A DNA stretch of 58,927 bases from Planctomycetota bacterium (lineage in GTDB: Bacteria; Planctomycetota; Phycisphaerae; Sedimentisphaerales; Anaerobacaceae), in contig VRUL01000031.1 of the NCBI GenBank assembly GCA_019456145.1, forward strand, positions 1 to 58,927, given 5' to 3'. Position 1 is the stretch's first letter. Each line of letters begins with the position of its first letter. The position numbers were made by a program, and so were the translations under genes. A model generated the notes under the pieces. It had not been told where the DNA came from. It saw only the letters and a list, made by a program, of their open reading frames with translations, and ran no database searches. Below, piece after piece: positions 37,580 to 47,126 of this stretch.

Positions 37580-38608
37580 ATGAAGAAAGGAAATATTTTC
37601 CTCTTATCAACGATATTTATCGCCATTTTCAGCAGCACTGTTATCGCCGCACCTGCGAAAACTTGCCCGGCCAACGGTAAGTTGAAGATATTTATCCTGT
37701 CAGGCCAGTCAAATATGGTTGGTTTCGGTCAGCTCGAAGGCGAGACGGGGACGATGGAGGCGTATGCTAAAAGCAATCCCAAAGATTACGGCCACCTTGT
37801 TGATAAGAGTGGCAAGCATGTTGTTCGTGATGATGTCTGGATCGTGAATCTGTCCTATAAGGGCAAGGAACAAATGGGCTGGCTTACCACTGGTTATGGA
37901 GCAAGCCCCGACCATATCGGCCCCGAATATGGTTTCGGCTTTGTTGTTGGTGACTATTTTGAAGACCCGGTGCTGCTTATTAAATCAGCATGGGGCGGCA
38001 GGTCACTGTATAAGAATTTTTTATCTCCAAGCTCGGCAGACTATCCAGCACCCAAGGCAGACGGCGATACAGGATTTCAATACTCAGAAATCCTCAGGCA
38101 TGTAAAAGAAATTACAGGTAACTTGAAAAAATACTATCCCAGTTATTCTGGCAAGGGATATGAAATAGTCGGCTTTGGATGGCACCAGGGCTGGAATGAC
38201 CGCATCAATCAAAATGCTGTAGATGTTTACGAAAAAAATATGGAGAACTTTATAAAGGACATCAGAAAGGACCTCGCTCTTGAAAAACTGCCGTTTGTAA
38301 TCGCCAATACAGGTATGGGCGGATGGGACATTCCACCCACAGCCAGATACAAGAAGAAGGTCGAGAAATTGATGGCTACCCAGCTTGCTCTTGGTGACCC
38401 TGAGAAATATCCTGAATTCAAAGGCAATGTAAGCGGCGTTGAAACACGCGATTTCCAGAGGACGCGGGAAGAATCCCCTTCACGCCAGGATTATCATTGG
38501 TATCGCAATTGGGAAACCTTCTATCTTATAGGTAAAGGAATGGGAGACTCTATGGTTGACCTTGTGTCCCGCAATCCGATGGTCCAATCCCTCCCAACCT
38601 CCCAATAG
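37580..38608 (+). CDS. Secreted SGNH / sialate O-acetylesterase-like protein
   Basis: Signal peptide MKKGNIFLLSTIFIAIFSST, then IFILSGQSNMVGFGQLEGE with the nucleophilic serine (GQSN) typical of the SASA (DUF303) carbohydrate esterase family. Later text DPVLLIKSAWGGRSL and VGFGWHQGWNDR follows; the last corresponds to the usual HQGE block, with the catalytic His. It should remove acetyl groups from polysaccharides outside the cytoplasm. Preceded by R1 copy A; GGAG lies 9 nt before the ATG. Its 342 residues are typical. Confidence 0.8.
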   Translation: MKKGNIFLLSTIFIAIFSSTVIAAPAKTCPANGKLKIFILSGQSNMVGFGQLEGETGTMEAYAKSNPKDYGHLVDKSGKHVVRDDVWIVNLSYKGKEQMGWLTTGYGASPDHIGPEYGFGFVVGDYFEDPVLLIKSAWGGRSLYKNFLSPSSADYPAPKADGDTGFQYSEILRHVKEITGNLKKYYPSYSGKGYEIVGFGWHQGWNDRINQNAVDVYEKNMENFIKDIRKDLALEKLPFVIANTGMGGWDIPPTARYKKKVEKLMATQLALGDPEKYPEFKGNVSGVETRDFQRTREESPSRQDYHWYRNWETFYLIGKGMGDSMVDLVSRNPMVQSLPTSQ

Positions 38609-38657
38609 GTGATCTGTTATAACTGCTTTGCCAACAGGAGAAAGAATCCTGCCCTGC

Positions 38658-38685
38658 TTGACAACATCACAATCTGTGGTAGAGT
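38658..38685 (+). promoter_or_regulatory. R1 promoter repeat, copy B
   Basis: TTGACA (38658-38663), 16 bp, TAGAGT (38680-38685), flanked by GCCCTGC and GGTTGGAG. It lies inside the 5' part of an apparent longer frame starting at 38609, which is one reason to place the beta-helix start further down. Confidence 0.65.
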
Positions 38686-38752
38686 GGTTGGAGATTGGGC
38701 ATTCGAAATCAATGAGTGTTCAGAAGACGTGCGTTTTCAAACAGGTGTAACT

Positions 38753-40225
38753 GTGACCAAACACAACAAGTATAATCTTGCTGCCTTTTATCTGCTATTT
38801 GCCCTGCTGTGCCTGCCATGCTTAGCTAAGGAATACCATATTGACTCGCAGAAGCAATTCGACGCTCTTAGTACTACTGTTTTTCTTCCAGGAGATACCA
38901 TCCTGTTCAAGCGGGGAGTGCAATTTAACGGGATGTTCGCACCTTCCGGCAATGGCACAGAGCAGGCTCCCATCAGAATTGATGTCTATGGGTATGGGGA
39001 AAGACCCAGAATCAACAGTCATGGCAAGCACATCGCCGGAGTGTTTCTGCAAGACCCATCTTACTGGGAAGTCAATGGTCTGGAAATCACGAATACTGAT
39101 GGAACTGATAAAGACCAGGGAGAGTTATTCGGTATTTATGTTTTAGTAAAAGGAGCGGAGGGGACATACAAACATATATACATCAACGATTGCTACATAC
39201 ACGATATTAATGGGAAAGTAGCCGGGAAAGGACGCGGAGGAATCCATATCCATGTAAAGTACCTTAAATCCACGATAATCCATGACCTTCGCATCACGAA
39301 CAACCGAATTGTCCGAGTCGGGGGTGTGGGCATTGGAAACGCCTCCTCCTGTGGGCGTATCGAGTTTCGCAAACATGACACGGTCTCCCACTATCTGTGG
39401 ACCAAGGTTTACGTGGCCGGGAATTTCATAGACCATACCGGACGCAATAACGTCATTGCACGCGTCAGCAAAGACGCAGTTTATGAATACAACACATTGG
39501 CCAATAGCAGCCGATATGATACGGGACACAGCATTTTCTGTTTTAATACCGATGGGATCAGGATCCAGTACAACGAAGCGTATGGGAATGTGGGGGATGA
39601 CGGGAGGGATCGAGGCGGTTTTGATGCCGATTACAACTGCGTGAATACCTTTATTCAATACAACTATAGCCATGACAATATGTGGTTCTGCGGCATCATG
39701 AAGAGACGAAACCGTAACGTGGTCATACGTTACAACGTCAGCCAGAACGACAAAGAGGGTATATACTTTTATGGGTTTGAGACGGACCGAGAGGCCAGAA
39801 ACATTCACATCTACAACAACACCCATTTTGTAGGCAAGGGCTTTGATGTCAGCGTATTTCCCGAAGGAAGAACTCCCATTAACACACTCTTCGAAAACAA
39901 CATATTCTTCTTCGAAGGACGGGGGAAATGGGGCAGGAACGCCGACGGGATTAATACATCATTTCGGAATAATCTCTACTTCAACATTCGGCCCCATAAG
40001 TCGGACACCAGTCACATAGCCGCCAATCCCATGCTTGTCCAGCCCGGCATTGCAGGGGCTGATATTGATTTGAAGACGATGGATGCCCTACGTGGATATC
40101 GACTTAAGCCTGGTTCTCCATGCATAGACACAGGTGTCACCATCAATAATCATGGAGGAAAAGACCTTCTCGGCACTAAGGTGATGATTAGAAAAATGGA
40201 CGTCGGTGCATTTGAGCGAGATTGA
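38753..40225 (+). CDS. Secreted right-handed beta-helix protein
   Basis: I start at GTG 38753, 7 nt after AGGTG. This yields a clean signal peptide (TKHNKYNLAAFYLLFALLCL then AKEYHID) and leaves promoter copy B outside the gene. The body has parallel beta-helix repeat text such as FLQDPSYWEVNGLEITNTDG, DCYIHDING, LRITNNRIVRVGGVGIGNAS, YEYNTLANSS and IQYNYSHDNMWFCGIM, ending KPGSPCIDTG near the C-terminus. Such folds serve polysaccharide lyases and glycosidases; no catalytic residue can be named. The length is about 490 residues. Confidence 0.78.
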   Translation: MTKHNKYNLAAFYLLFALLCLPCLAKEYHIDSQKQFDALSTTVFLPGDTILFKRGVQFNGMFAPSGNGTEQAPIRIDVYGYGERPRINSHGKHIAGVFLQDPSYWEVNGLEITNTDGTDKDQGELFGIYVLVKGAEGTYKHIYINDCYIHDINGKVAGKGRGGIHIHVKYLKSTIIHDLRITNNRIVRVGGVGIGNASSCGRIEFRKHDTVSHYLWTKVYVAGNFIDHTGRNNVIARVSKDAVYEYNTLANSSRYDTGHSIFCFNTDGIRIQYNEAYGNVGDDGRDRGGFDADYNCVNTFIQYNYSHDNMWFCGIMKRRNRNVVIRYNVSQNDKEGIYFYGFETDREARNIHIYNNTHFVGKGFDVSVFPEGRTPINTLFENNIFFFEGRGKWGRNADGINTSFRNNLYFNIRPHKSDTSHIAANPMLVQPGIAGADIDLKTMDALRGYRLKPGSPCIDTGVTINNHGGKDLLGTKVMIRKMDVGAFERD

Positions 40226-40377
40226 AGAATAAACAACTGTATAACAAGCGTATTCACATGGACTCGCTATACTTACGCCGGTGGCTACCCTTATGCCCCA
40301 GCACTTCACTGTCATAGACTATTGTCTTGACTCATATGCCTGGCAACAAAACTCCGACTCTCCCTGCTGTTCAGCCC

Positions 40378-41886
40378 TTAATGGGTCCTTTTAGCCGATG
40401 CCTTAGTTCGTACTTCTGCCAGTAATCTTCGCATTTCCTGTCGCTGGGGCCGATACGTGGGATTTTCAGCTAAATTTGTATATTCAGACGGATCACTTTT
40501 CAGATCATAAAGCTCACATTTCTCTTCATCGGGCCATTCTGCATATCTCCATCTTTTCGTACGGATCGAACGACCCAGTTGATTACCACGACTGACAACT
40601 GTATATACCGCGGGTTTGCCCTGGCTCAAAGGATTTTTTAAAAGCGGAAGAAAACTTCTTCCCTGAATATTTTCAGGTGCATTTAGACCACTCAATTCTG
40701 CCAGGGTAGGATACATATCTATCAATTCCACAAGACCGTCGGTCGTTTGGCCTGCGGAAGTCTGATTCGGGACACGCATAATCAGAGGTACACGTGCACA
40801 CTCTTCAAACAGCGTCACTTTGCCCCACATGAAATGTTCACCCAGGTGATATCCATGATCAGAGGTTAAAATGATAATAGTGTTATCCCATAAACCATTT
40901 TGTTTTAAAGCATCGAATAACAGGTTGATCTGGGCATCAATAAAAGAGATACACGCATGATAAGCCTGTGTGTATGTACGCCGTAAATTATCATTTTCCC
41001 GGCCCAACTCAAATCCGAATGCTTTAAAACGTTTCGACATAGCTATCTCCGGGATATCATCCCAGTCATTTTCCGGTGTCGTGGAAAACTTGAGTTTGTC
41101 CTTTGGATATAGATCAAAATACTTCCTCGGTGCCCAGAACGGCACATGTGGTTTATGGATACCACATGCAATAAAAAAAGGCTTGTTACCGAACGAATTC
41201 GTGTTCAACCACTCAGCGACCTGGCGGACATTCTTGCCATCCTTGTGCTGGGCATCTGTCATATCTGTCGGGCCGTAGCCCGGTGGAGACTGTCCGGCTG
41301 CCCGACGTCGAAGTGCTCTTTGTTTAGCACGCCAGAGTTTGAGATTTTTTGCTTTATCGATCGGTCCAGACTGGGTTTCGAAATCTTTTTGGGCTTTGGC
41401 AAGGACCGGGTTATATTCATTATTAAATTTATGATATTCATTCCAGGCACGCTCGCCATGGTCCAGACGACCATGAAAAACCTTGCCAACGCCTCCGGTC
41501 CAATAGCCATTTTGTTTAAACAACTCCGGCAATGATGGTATATCCGGACATGTATGGCGGATGTCAGTAGTATTATTTAACACACCCGTAGACTCCGGAT
41601 AAAGCCCGCTTAAAAATGAAGCTCTTGAAGGTCCACAGACCGGGTATTGGCAATACGCCCTTCGAAACGTTAATCCCTGTCGGGCCAAACGATCCATCGC
41701 GGGAGTGAGAATATTTGAATACCCGGAAGTACTGACGTGAGTGTTTAGATCATCGCATACAATAAACATGACATTGGGCCTGGTCTTTTTTTGGTTTTCT
41801 TTGCCCCATGCGATGTTGCCGACCATGGCTGCAGTTAATCCAGCACCCATAACTTTTAAGAAATCGCGACGATTGTATCTTCTCAT
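40378..41886 (-). CDS. Tat-exported sulfatase
   Basis: The N-terminus carries a twin-arginine signal (NRRDFLKVMGAG, from ATG 41886; a TTG start at 41901 is possible). The formylglycine motif is CGPSR with Cys84. Metal-binding text VMFIVCDDLN, IILTSDHGYHLGEH and VPLIMRVP is present, and the C-terminus has ELYDLKSDPSEYTNLAENP. It belongs to the iduronate-2-sulfatase/choline-sulfatase-like group common in planctomycetes and should desulfate polysaccharides outside the cytoplasm. It is divergent to the GxGYxYP gene. A sulfatase-maturing enzyme is not in this window. Confidence 0.9.
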   Translation of the reverse strand: MRRYNRRDFLKVMGAGLTAAMVGNIAWGKENQKKTRPNVMFIVCDDLNTHVSTSGYSNILTPAMDRLARQGLTFRRAYCQYPVCGPSRASFLSGLYPESTGVLNNTTDIRHTCPDIPSLPELFKQNGYWTGGVGKVFHGRLDHGERAWNEYHKFNNEYNPVLAKAQKDFETQSGPIDKAKNLKLWRAKQRALRRRAAGQSPPGYGPTDMTDAQHKDGKNVRQVAEWLNTNSFGNKPFFIACGIHKPHVPFWAPRKYFDLYPKDKLKFSTTPENDWDDIPEIAMSKRFKAFGFELGRENDNLRRTYTQAYHACISFIDAQINLLFDALKQNGLWDNTIIILTSDHGYHLGEHFMWGKVTLFEECARVPLIMRVPNQTSAGQTTDGLVELIDMYPTLAELSGLNAPENIQGRSFLPLLKNPLSQGKPAVYTVVSRGNQLGRSIRTKRWRYAEWPDEEKCELYDLKSDPSEYTNLAENPTYRPQRQEMRRLLAEVRTKASAKRTH

Positions 41887-41906
41887 ATTACCTGGCTCCA
41901 ACCTTG

Positions 41907-41939
41907 TTTAAGCGGGCATTTCCCATTTAAACGCTTAAA
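41907..41939. promoter_or_regulatory. Inverted repeat upstream of the sulfatase
   Basis: TTTAAGCG (41907-41914) and CGCTTAAA (41932-41939) are perfect 8-bp arms 17 bp apart, immediately before the sulfatase start. It could be a repressor operator or a 5' leader hairpin. No known regulator site is recognised. Confidence 0.4.
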
Positions 41940-42109
41940 AAAAAATAATTATTTCCGTATGATATCAGTAAGCTCCATACTATCAGAATTCAATTCATTT
42001 GTCACGGTTTACCTGGGAAATGTCGGATAAACATCCTTTCTTTGCCCAGAAAATTTTAGAGTGTTGGAATTCCTTGTTAGGAGTAATAGTAGGGATAGTT
42101 TTGCCTTGC

Positions 42110-42137
42110 TTGACAACATCCTAATCTGTGGTAGAGT
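42110..42137 (+). promoter_or_regulatory. R1 promoter repeat, copy C
   Basis: TTGACA (42110-42115), 16 bp, TAGAGT (42132-42137), preceded by GGGATAGTTTTGCCTTGC and followed by GGTTGG. It lies about 70 bp before the GxGYxYP gene. Confidence 0.65.
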
Positions 42138-42207
42138 GGTTGGTAGACTTGAAAATACCTGTTGTTTGGCTTGTGTATATTCTTATTACTGAGAGCAGGG
42201 TAGAATA

Positions 42208-44130
42208 ATGGACAGATATGTAGAAGACTTTTGGCGAAAACTATCTGACTGCAAAGCGGTCATAATCGCAATATCTCTTATAATGTCTTTCTCAGCAGCC
42301 TGTGGGTCACCAATAAGAATCTATGATCTTCGTTACACTTTGAAGATCGACACAGGCAATCCTGAGCAGGTCCGAATGGCGTGGGACCATTGTCATTTGG
42401 CGGCTGCTCTGCAGGGTCTTGTCAATCGGGATGAGCCATCGCTTTATATCAGATTTGTCGACTCCCAGCGGCGCAGAAAAAATGTTGATGACTACTGGTT
42501 TGAACAACTCACCGAGCCGGGCCAATGGCTGCACGGCCGAGAGAGAGAAACCGTAACGGATATCGCAGAGCTTGTCCGAATCTACCGCAAGCAAATTAGC
42601 GGTGTAGTTGTTTATGACCCGGCTGTGGCGGCTACGAGCAATGTGGCGTCGATGGTGGCAGGCGCCGATGGACTTTTGCCAATTCGCTATGATAACTCGG
42701 CCGAGAGTCTGTACACGCGTATAGTTGCCGGCGGCCTGAAACTGCCGGTCAAATGCAGATTGGTCAATCCGGACGGCAGTTCAATATTTACGGGCAAGGG
42801 TCGAATTCCAGGCACCAACCAGGTATCCACGGGTTCTGCAAAGTGTGATGCGTACCTGTGGGCAAAGAAACGATATATGGATACTGGCAAGTGTGACGGT
42901 TCCTATGGTGCATATTATATTGACCAGTACTGGATCCGGAAGCCGCGTAACACGGTATTAAACCACCACTGTCTGACAAACCATGATTTTTTTATCAGCA
43001 AAAAGGCTTTCTTCTTCGATCTCCACGTATGGGACGATGAAGTCCCCGTCGATGACCCGGCACAGAAGATGGGAACAGACCTTGAGATGTTAAAGACGAT
43101 GTTGCTAAGCGCCTACAATCATGGTGGAAAAGAGAATATGATTCATATAGGCGGCTTTGTTCCGTGGGCTTACAAGTACACCAGCCATCGCGGAGCCGGC
43201 GGCAGGCACGACCCGGTACCGACGGAGTGGGAATATGGCAAAGTCATCAGTGCTTATAACGGCTTTATGGACGCCGATGCAATAAGTTACGGGGCAATGG
43301 CGAACGCTTCATTCTTCGCACATTTTCCATTGAAAACAAAATATCCACAGCACTGGGTGACTCGTGACCAGCTTCGCAGCCGGGGATACCTTACCAGTGA
43401 CGGCCGGGTCAATTTTGACGATCGGGAGTTTCTGATTTTCTACGTTGGTGATTATGATTGTGCTGCGTGGGTATATCAGCGGACAATGGATATCTGGGAC
43501 GACCCGGCACGGGGAAAGATACCGATGATGTGGTGTATCAGCCCTGTGCTCGACCGCAGGGCACCGATGGCGATGGATTATATGCGCAGAACCGCTACGA
43601 AAAATGATTATTTCGCCTCGGCTGACAACGGCGCCGGCTACTGCGAGCCCGGAATGCTCCAGGAGCCGCGCGGCATATCAAATTTGCCGAGCGGTTTAGA
43701 TGCGTGGGCCCGGCATTGCAAAAAATACTATGACCGGTGGGGCCTGAGCATCACAGGCTTTATCATCTATGGCAACGGACCTCCATTGAACCGGGCCGGC
43801 CTGGATTGTTATGCTTCCTTCAGCCCCAATGGCATCATCCCTACTGCCGGGCCTGCTACCCGGCTGTATAAAAATATGCCGATTATGAGATTTGATCACG
43901 ATGTCAACGAAGGTAATCCTCGCGATGCGGCAGGCCACGTGCTCTCACGCATTGCTGCGCGTAGGCGAGAGGGGCATCCTCCTTTTCACTGGTTTCGAAA
44001 TATTCTTAAGGCTCCTGCCTGGTACGTGAAGACCTATGACCAAATCAGAAATGCAAACCCAAAGATTGAGCTGCTTGATGCCCCGACATTTTTTGAGTTG
44101 TACCGCATCTATCTGGAGAACCACGATTAA
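42208..44130 (+). CDS. Secreted GxGYxYP-family putative glycoside hydrolase
   Basis: The 640-residue protein has a signal peptide after a polar start (AVIIAISLIMSFSAACG). RVWYDLRYTLKI-like N-terminal strands and LAAALQGLVNRDEPSLYIRF match the conserved N-terminus of GxGYxYP proteins. DNGAGYCEPGMLQEP at about residues 475-490 corresponds to the GxGYxYP signature, and YFASADNG precedes it. The family is predicted, not proven, to cleave glycans. Promoter copy C lies upstream, and AGGGTAG precedes the ATG. The stop codon lies inside a 12-bp hairpin. Confidence 0.72.
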   Translation: MDRYVEDFWRKLSDCKAVIIAISLIMSFSAACGSPIRIYDLRYTLKIDTGNPEQVRMAWDHCHLAAALQGLVNRDEPSLYIRFVDSQRRRKNVDDYWFEQLTEPGQWLHGRERETVTDIAELVRIYRKQISGVVVYDPAVAATSNVASMVAGADGLLPIRYDNSAESLYTRIVAGGLKLPVKCRLVNPDGSSIFTGKGRIPGTNQVSTGSAKCDAYLWAKKRYMDTGKCDGSYGAYYIDQYWIRKPRNTVLNHHCLTNHDFFISKKAFFFDLHVWDDEVPVDDPAQKMGTDLEMLKTMLLSAYNHGGKENMIHIGGFVPWAYKYTSHRGAGGRHDPVPTEWEYGKVISAYNGFMDADAISYGAMANASFFAHFPLKTKYPQHWVTRDQLRSRGYLTSDGRVNFDDREFLIFYVGDYDCAAWVYQRTMDIWDDPARGKIPMMWCISPVLDRRAPMAMDYMRRTATKNDYFASADNGAGYCEPGMLQEPRGISNLPSGLDAWARHCKKYYDRWGLSITGFIIYGNGPPLNRAGLDCYASFSPNGIIPTAGPATRLYKNMPIMRFDHDVNEGNPRDAAGHVLSRIAARRREGHPPFHWFRNILKAPAWYVKTYDQIRNANPKIELLDAPTFFELYRIYLENHD

Positions 44131-44144
44131 ATGTGGTTCTCCAG
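44113..44144 (+). terminator. Long perfect hairpin over the stop codon
   Basis: CTGGAGAACCAC (44113-44124) pairs perfectly with GTGGTTCTCCAG (44133-44144) around an 8-nt loop that contains the TAA stop of the GxGYxYP gene. No U-run follows, so it may act in mRNA 3' protection or factor-assisted termination rather than as a classic terminator. Confidence 0.5.
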
Positions 44145-44153
44145 CATTTGATA

Positions 44154-44240
44154 CAAAAAAACTATTGATGATGAGACCTGTAAGACTGATTTCTCTAATT
44201 GTGTAATAGAATCTGTATGGAGTAACGGCAGCTTCTTGTT
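44154..44240 (+). repeat. R2 repeat, copy a (partial)
   Basis: Holds the core AAACTATTGATGATGAGACC, TGTAAGACTGATTTCTC and a degraded tail, without the R1 promoter part. It lies directly after the GxGYxYP gene. Confidence 0.55.
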
Positions 44241-44246
44241 CTTGCT

Positions 44247-44447
44247 CTATAGTTGACGCTCAAATATCAGCTCGAAGTATTTTGCGACTCCATAGGCACC
44301 GATGCCGGGGGCAAAGACTTGAACCAGTCGCCACCCTTGTTGGGCATGTTCAGTCACGACTTGCTGATATTGCTGTATGGCTGAGCGTTTGACGCCAAGC
44401 CAGCCTTTACCAAGGCGAACGAATTTGTATTCAAACTTCTGGTCCAT
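44247..44447 (-). CDS. DUF4177-like small protein
   Basis: Starting at ATG 44447 (ATGGAG lies 9 nt upstream), the 66 residues read MDQKFEYKFVRLGKGWLGVK, then YQQVVTEHAQQGWRLVQVFA and KYFELIFERQL. This is the DUF4177 pattern: a short alpha/beta domain with a central GWxLV segment. The frame extends upstream to 44564 without conserved features. The role is unknown. Confidence 0.6.
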   Translation of the reverse strand: MDQKFEYKFVRLGKGWLGVKRSAIQQYQQVVTEHAQQGWRLVQVFAPGIGAYGVAKYFELIFERQL

Positions 44448-44564
44448 ATCCAAATACTCCATTAGCACTAAATAAGGGACAAAGCCTAATTCTTTTAATA
44501 ATAATGACGCACGAACAAATAAAATATTCACAGTTTCTTCAAAATTCACTCTGGAATTTACCAT

Positions 44565-44876
44565 ATAGTATGTTTTTATTGGTAGTTTGTATATACTACA
44601 AATTGTGGGGATAGGTTTTGTCTATATTTTGATAGGTTTTAGTTTTAACTAATTCCTATGTAGTTATTTTTCTAATCATCAGACAATTTTCAATTCGGAC
44701 TATTTCAATATTTCCTACTCTTTGGGACAAACGAAGAACCCACACTACCCAGGACTGATCCTTCCAGATATATGAGAAATCCAAGTTTAAGTTAAGTCCA
44801 GATTCATTAATTCCGAAAATAGTAAAGGACAAATATTTATTGGCAACACATTTATGTTTTTTAAGGGACCTATAGT
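44565..44876. other. Intergenic sequence
   Basis: AT-rich gap between two divergent small genes. A minus frame (44656-44883) shows no family features. I see no repeat or RNA gene. Confidence 0.35.
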
Positions 44877-45278
44877 ATGGCAAAAATCAGTGATATTATG
44901 AAAAGCCAAGTGGTTACTGTTGAAAGAGGCACCCCGGTCATGGAAGCCATACAGATATTAGTCAAGCATAATTTCACAGGTTTACCAGTAGTCGATACAG
45001 ATAATCAAGTCATAGGTGTCATCTCGGAAAAAGATATACTCTCGCTGGCCATTCGTGCACGAGAACAGTCATGCAGTGCTGAGCAAAAAGATATGCGAGT
45101 TGAAGATTTCATGACAAAGGATACCGTTACAATTGAAGCCACTGAATCTCTAACCGCCCTTTGCTCCTGTCTTATGAAGAATAAGTTCCGAAGATTACCT
45201 GTCGTTTTAAATAACAAGTTAGTGGGCATTGTCACCAGAAGAGATGTAATCTCATATATATTGAATATTCAGGCTTGA
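44877..45278 (+). CDS. CBS domain pair protein
   Basis: Two CBS modules fill the 133 residues: VVTVERGTPVMEAIQILVKH with NFTGLPVVDTDNQVIGVISE, and TVTIEATESLTALCSCLMKN with RRLPVVLNNKLVGIVTRRDV. Such free-standing pairs bind adenine nucleotides and sense energy state, usually by docking on another protein. No enzymatic domain is attached. AGGGACC lies before the ATG. Confidence 0.88.
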   Translation: MAKISDIMKSQVVTVERGTPVMEAIQILVKHNFTGLPVVDTDNQVIGVISEKDILSLAIRAREQSCSAEQKDMRVEDFMTKDTVTIEATESLTALCSCLMKNKFRRLPVVLNNKLVGIVTRRDVISYILNIQA

Positions 45279-45445
45279 CTTTTAATAGTTTTGCTGCTTC
45301 TCTGAGTGACTGTGATTTGTTTTATTTTTAATAGCTTCTTTTGATAGTTTCTGTAGTTTCTTAATATTCTTCTTTCCCCAAAAATTTAGATTATAGAAAT
45401 ATCATGTTAGTAGTAATAGGGGGATAGTTTTGCCTTTTCCTTATT
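45279..45445 (+). repeat. Remnant of R1 upstream flank
   Basis: GGGGGATAGTTTTGCC (about 45418-45433) and TTAGTAGTAATAG resemble the flank just before R1 copy C, but the TTGACA...TAGAGT part is missing and the sequence passes directly into R2 copy b. The rest of the gap shows nothing else. Confidence 0.45.
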
Positions 45446-45535
45446 GAGAACTACACCTCCCCTCACAATTGTCCAGGATTTAATATAAATCTAAAAACTA
45501 TCGGGGAGAAGAACTGTGAGACTGATTCTGAATTT
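45446..45535 (+). repeat. R2 repeat, copy b
   Basis: GAGAACTACAC, CCCTCACAATTGTCCAGGAT and CTAAAAACTATC followed by CTGTGAGACTGATT. It aligns with copies c, d and e over about 90 bp. Confidence 0.6.
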
Positions 45536-45544
45536 GCCTATTAT

Positions 45545-45730
45545 ATGTATCAATTTTTATTACTATCTTTTACGGATATGATTAAAGCTACAACCAACCG
45601 AATAAAAAATGAACTAAAGAAAAGCATTGGTAAAGATATCGCCACAAAAAGTGCTAAAGTTTCTAAAGAAAAAGGGGTAGCTTTCCAATTCACAAACTTT
45701 AGTTGTGGATTCCTGTTTTCACATCAATGA
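45545..45730 (+). CDS. Doubtful 61-residue ORF
   Basis: A frame with the lysine-rich stretch TTNRIKNELKKSIGKDIATK. There is no Shine-Dalgarno before ATG 45545 and the family is not recognised. An internal ATG at 45578 is equally possible. It may be non-coding. Confidence 0.15.
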   Translation: MYQFLLLSFTDMIKATTNRIKNELKKSIGKDIATKSAKVSKEKGVAFQFTNFSCGFLFSHQ

Positions 45731-45769
45731 CAGTAGTCAGCTAATCGACATTTCAATTTATAACTGGCA

Positions 45770-47089
45770 TTACGTTTCGGTGGTTTCAAGTTTGAGCTGT
45801 GGTGGTTTGACAAGTATTGTCATTATCGCAGCGAGTATCAGCAGTACCGAAGCGCCGTAATAGGCGATCGCAAAAGTTTGATGTTTGACATACATTGCAC
45901 CAGCTAGTTTTGCCAACATAAAACCGCCGACGCCCCAGGCGGTAAATACCAGCCCGTAGTTTACACCAAAGTTCCTTAAGCCGTAATAGTCCTTTGTAAT
46001 GGATGGGAACAGCGCCAGGTTTGCTCCGTAGTTTGCTCCGATTAACGCCGAGATAATCGCCATTGCAGGTATCGTCCCAAGGGCGTTTTCACCAGAAGCT
46101 CTTGAGAGCAAAAATATTAAAACGGCCTGAAGCACAAAACAAGTAAACATCATCGCCTTGCGACCAATCTTATCGCTGAGCATGCCGGCCGCTATACGTC
46201 CGCCGCCATTACCGACAGCAAGTACTGCTACAAGTACAAACCCGAGGGAGATATCTATTTTGGGTTGAGCTGCGATTGTCGCAAGCTTTGAGATAATCAT
46301 AAGCCCGGCACCGGCACCACAGGCATACATAAACCAAAGCATGTAGAATTGAACGGTGCCCAGCATCTCCTTCGGCGTATAGTCTTCTTTTTTGCTTGAG
46401 GGTGCTGGTTTTCCTTCAGCTATAGCTTTTTCTCTGGCCATAGCTTTTCTTTTCAGGCGGCCCACATCACCGTATTCCATTATAAACTGGAGGACCTTAT
46501 GGGGCGATTTTAGCAATTGGGCCAGGCTAACAACGACAACCAAAAAACCGATCCCCAATATCAGAATCGCTTTTCTAAAATCGAAAGTAATAATCAGCCA
46601 TCTCGATAGTGGCGCGGCGTAGACAGAAGCCAGACCGAAACCTGAAACCACAATACCTGCGATAAGTCCCGTTTTGGCAGGTGGAAACCACCCTACCGCC
46701 GATGGTGTCACCGAGGCGTAGCCGAATCCGATGCCTGCACCGGCAAGTACGCCAAAGCCAATGACGAAGACCATAAGGGATGTTGTCATGCTGGCAATTA
46801 AGAATCCGAGTCCGACTAAGATACCTCCTATTGTGGCTACAATGCGTGGGCCAATTTTGTCCTGCAATCTGCCGGCAGGGACCATAATAAGTGAAAATAC
46901 CAGGCAGGCAATCATATAGGGGAGCGATTTGTCGTCCTCGTTCCAGCCCCAGTCATCAGGCACATTCTTGCTTATAACGCTCCATGTATACAGAATACCC
47001 AGAGCGAGATTAATGCCCATTCCCGCAAACGTAACACGCCATCCATAATTTTTGAATTCAGGTTGCCCGGCAGTAATCTCTTCACTCAT
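45770..47089 (-). CDS. MFS transporter, OFA (oxalate/formate) type
   Basis: The 439-residue protein has twelve predicted membrane helices with a cytoplasmic loop after helix six (ending KEDYTPKEMLGTVQFYMLW). OFA-like marks are INLALGILYTWSVISKNVPD in helix one, GRLQDKIGPRIVATIGGILVG after helix two, and GYASVTPSAVGWFPPAKTGL. It may move an organic acid or monocarboxylate across the inner membrane, plausible as export of sugar-fermentation products (inference). Confidence 0.85.
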   Translation of the reverse strand: MSEEITAGQPEFKNYGWRVTFAGMGINLALGILYTWSVISKNVPDDWGWNEDDKSLPYMIACLVFSLIMVPAGRLQDKIGPRIVATIGGILVGLGFLIASMTTSLMVFVIGFGVLAGAGIGFGYASVTPSAVGWFPPAKTGLIAGIVVSGFGLASVYAAPLSRWLIITFDFRKAILILGIGFLVVVVSLAQLLKSPHKVLQFIMEYGDVGRLKRKAMAREKAIAEGKPAPSSKKEDYTPKEMLGTVQFYMLWFMYACGAGAGLMIISKLATIAAQPKIDISLGFVLVAVLAVGNGGGRIAAGMLSDKIGRKAMMFTCFVLQAVLIFLLSRASGENALGTIPAMAIISALIGANYGANLALFPSITKDYYGLRNFGVNYGLVFTAWGVGGFMLAKLAGAMYVKHQTFAIAYYGASVLLILAAIMTILVKPPQLKLETTET

Positions 47090-47126
47090 TAACAGGACCT
47101 TTTATTAAAATAGTTTTCCTGTTCAA

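Noticed and set aside
38609..38752. Upstream extension of the beta-helix gene to GTG 38609
   Set aside because: It would run through R1 copy B and would bury the signal peptide more than 40 residues inside the protein.
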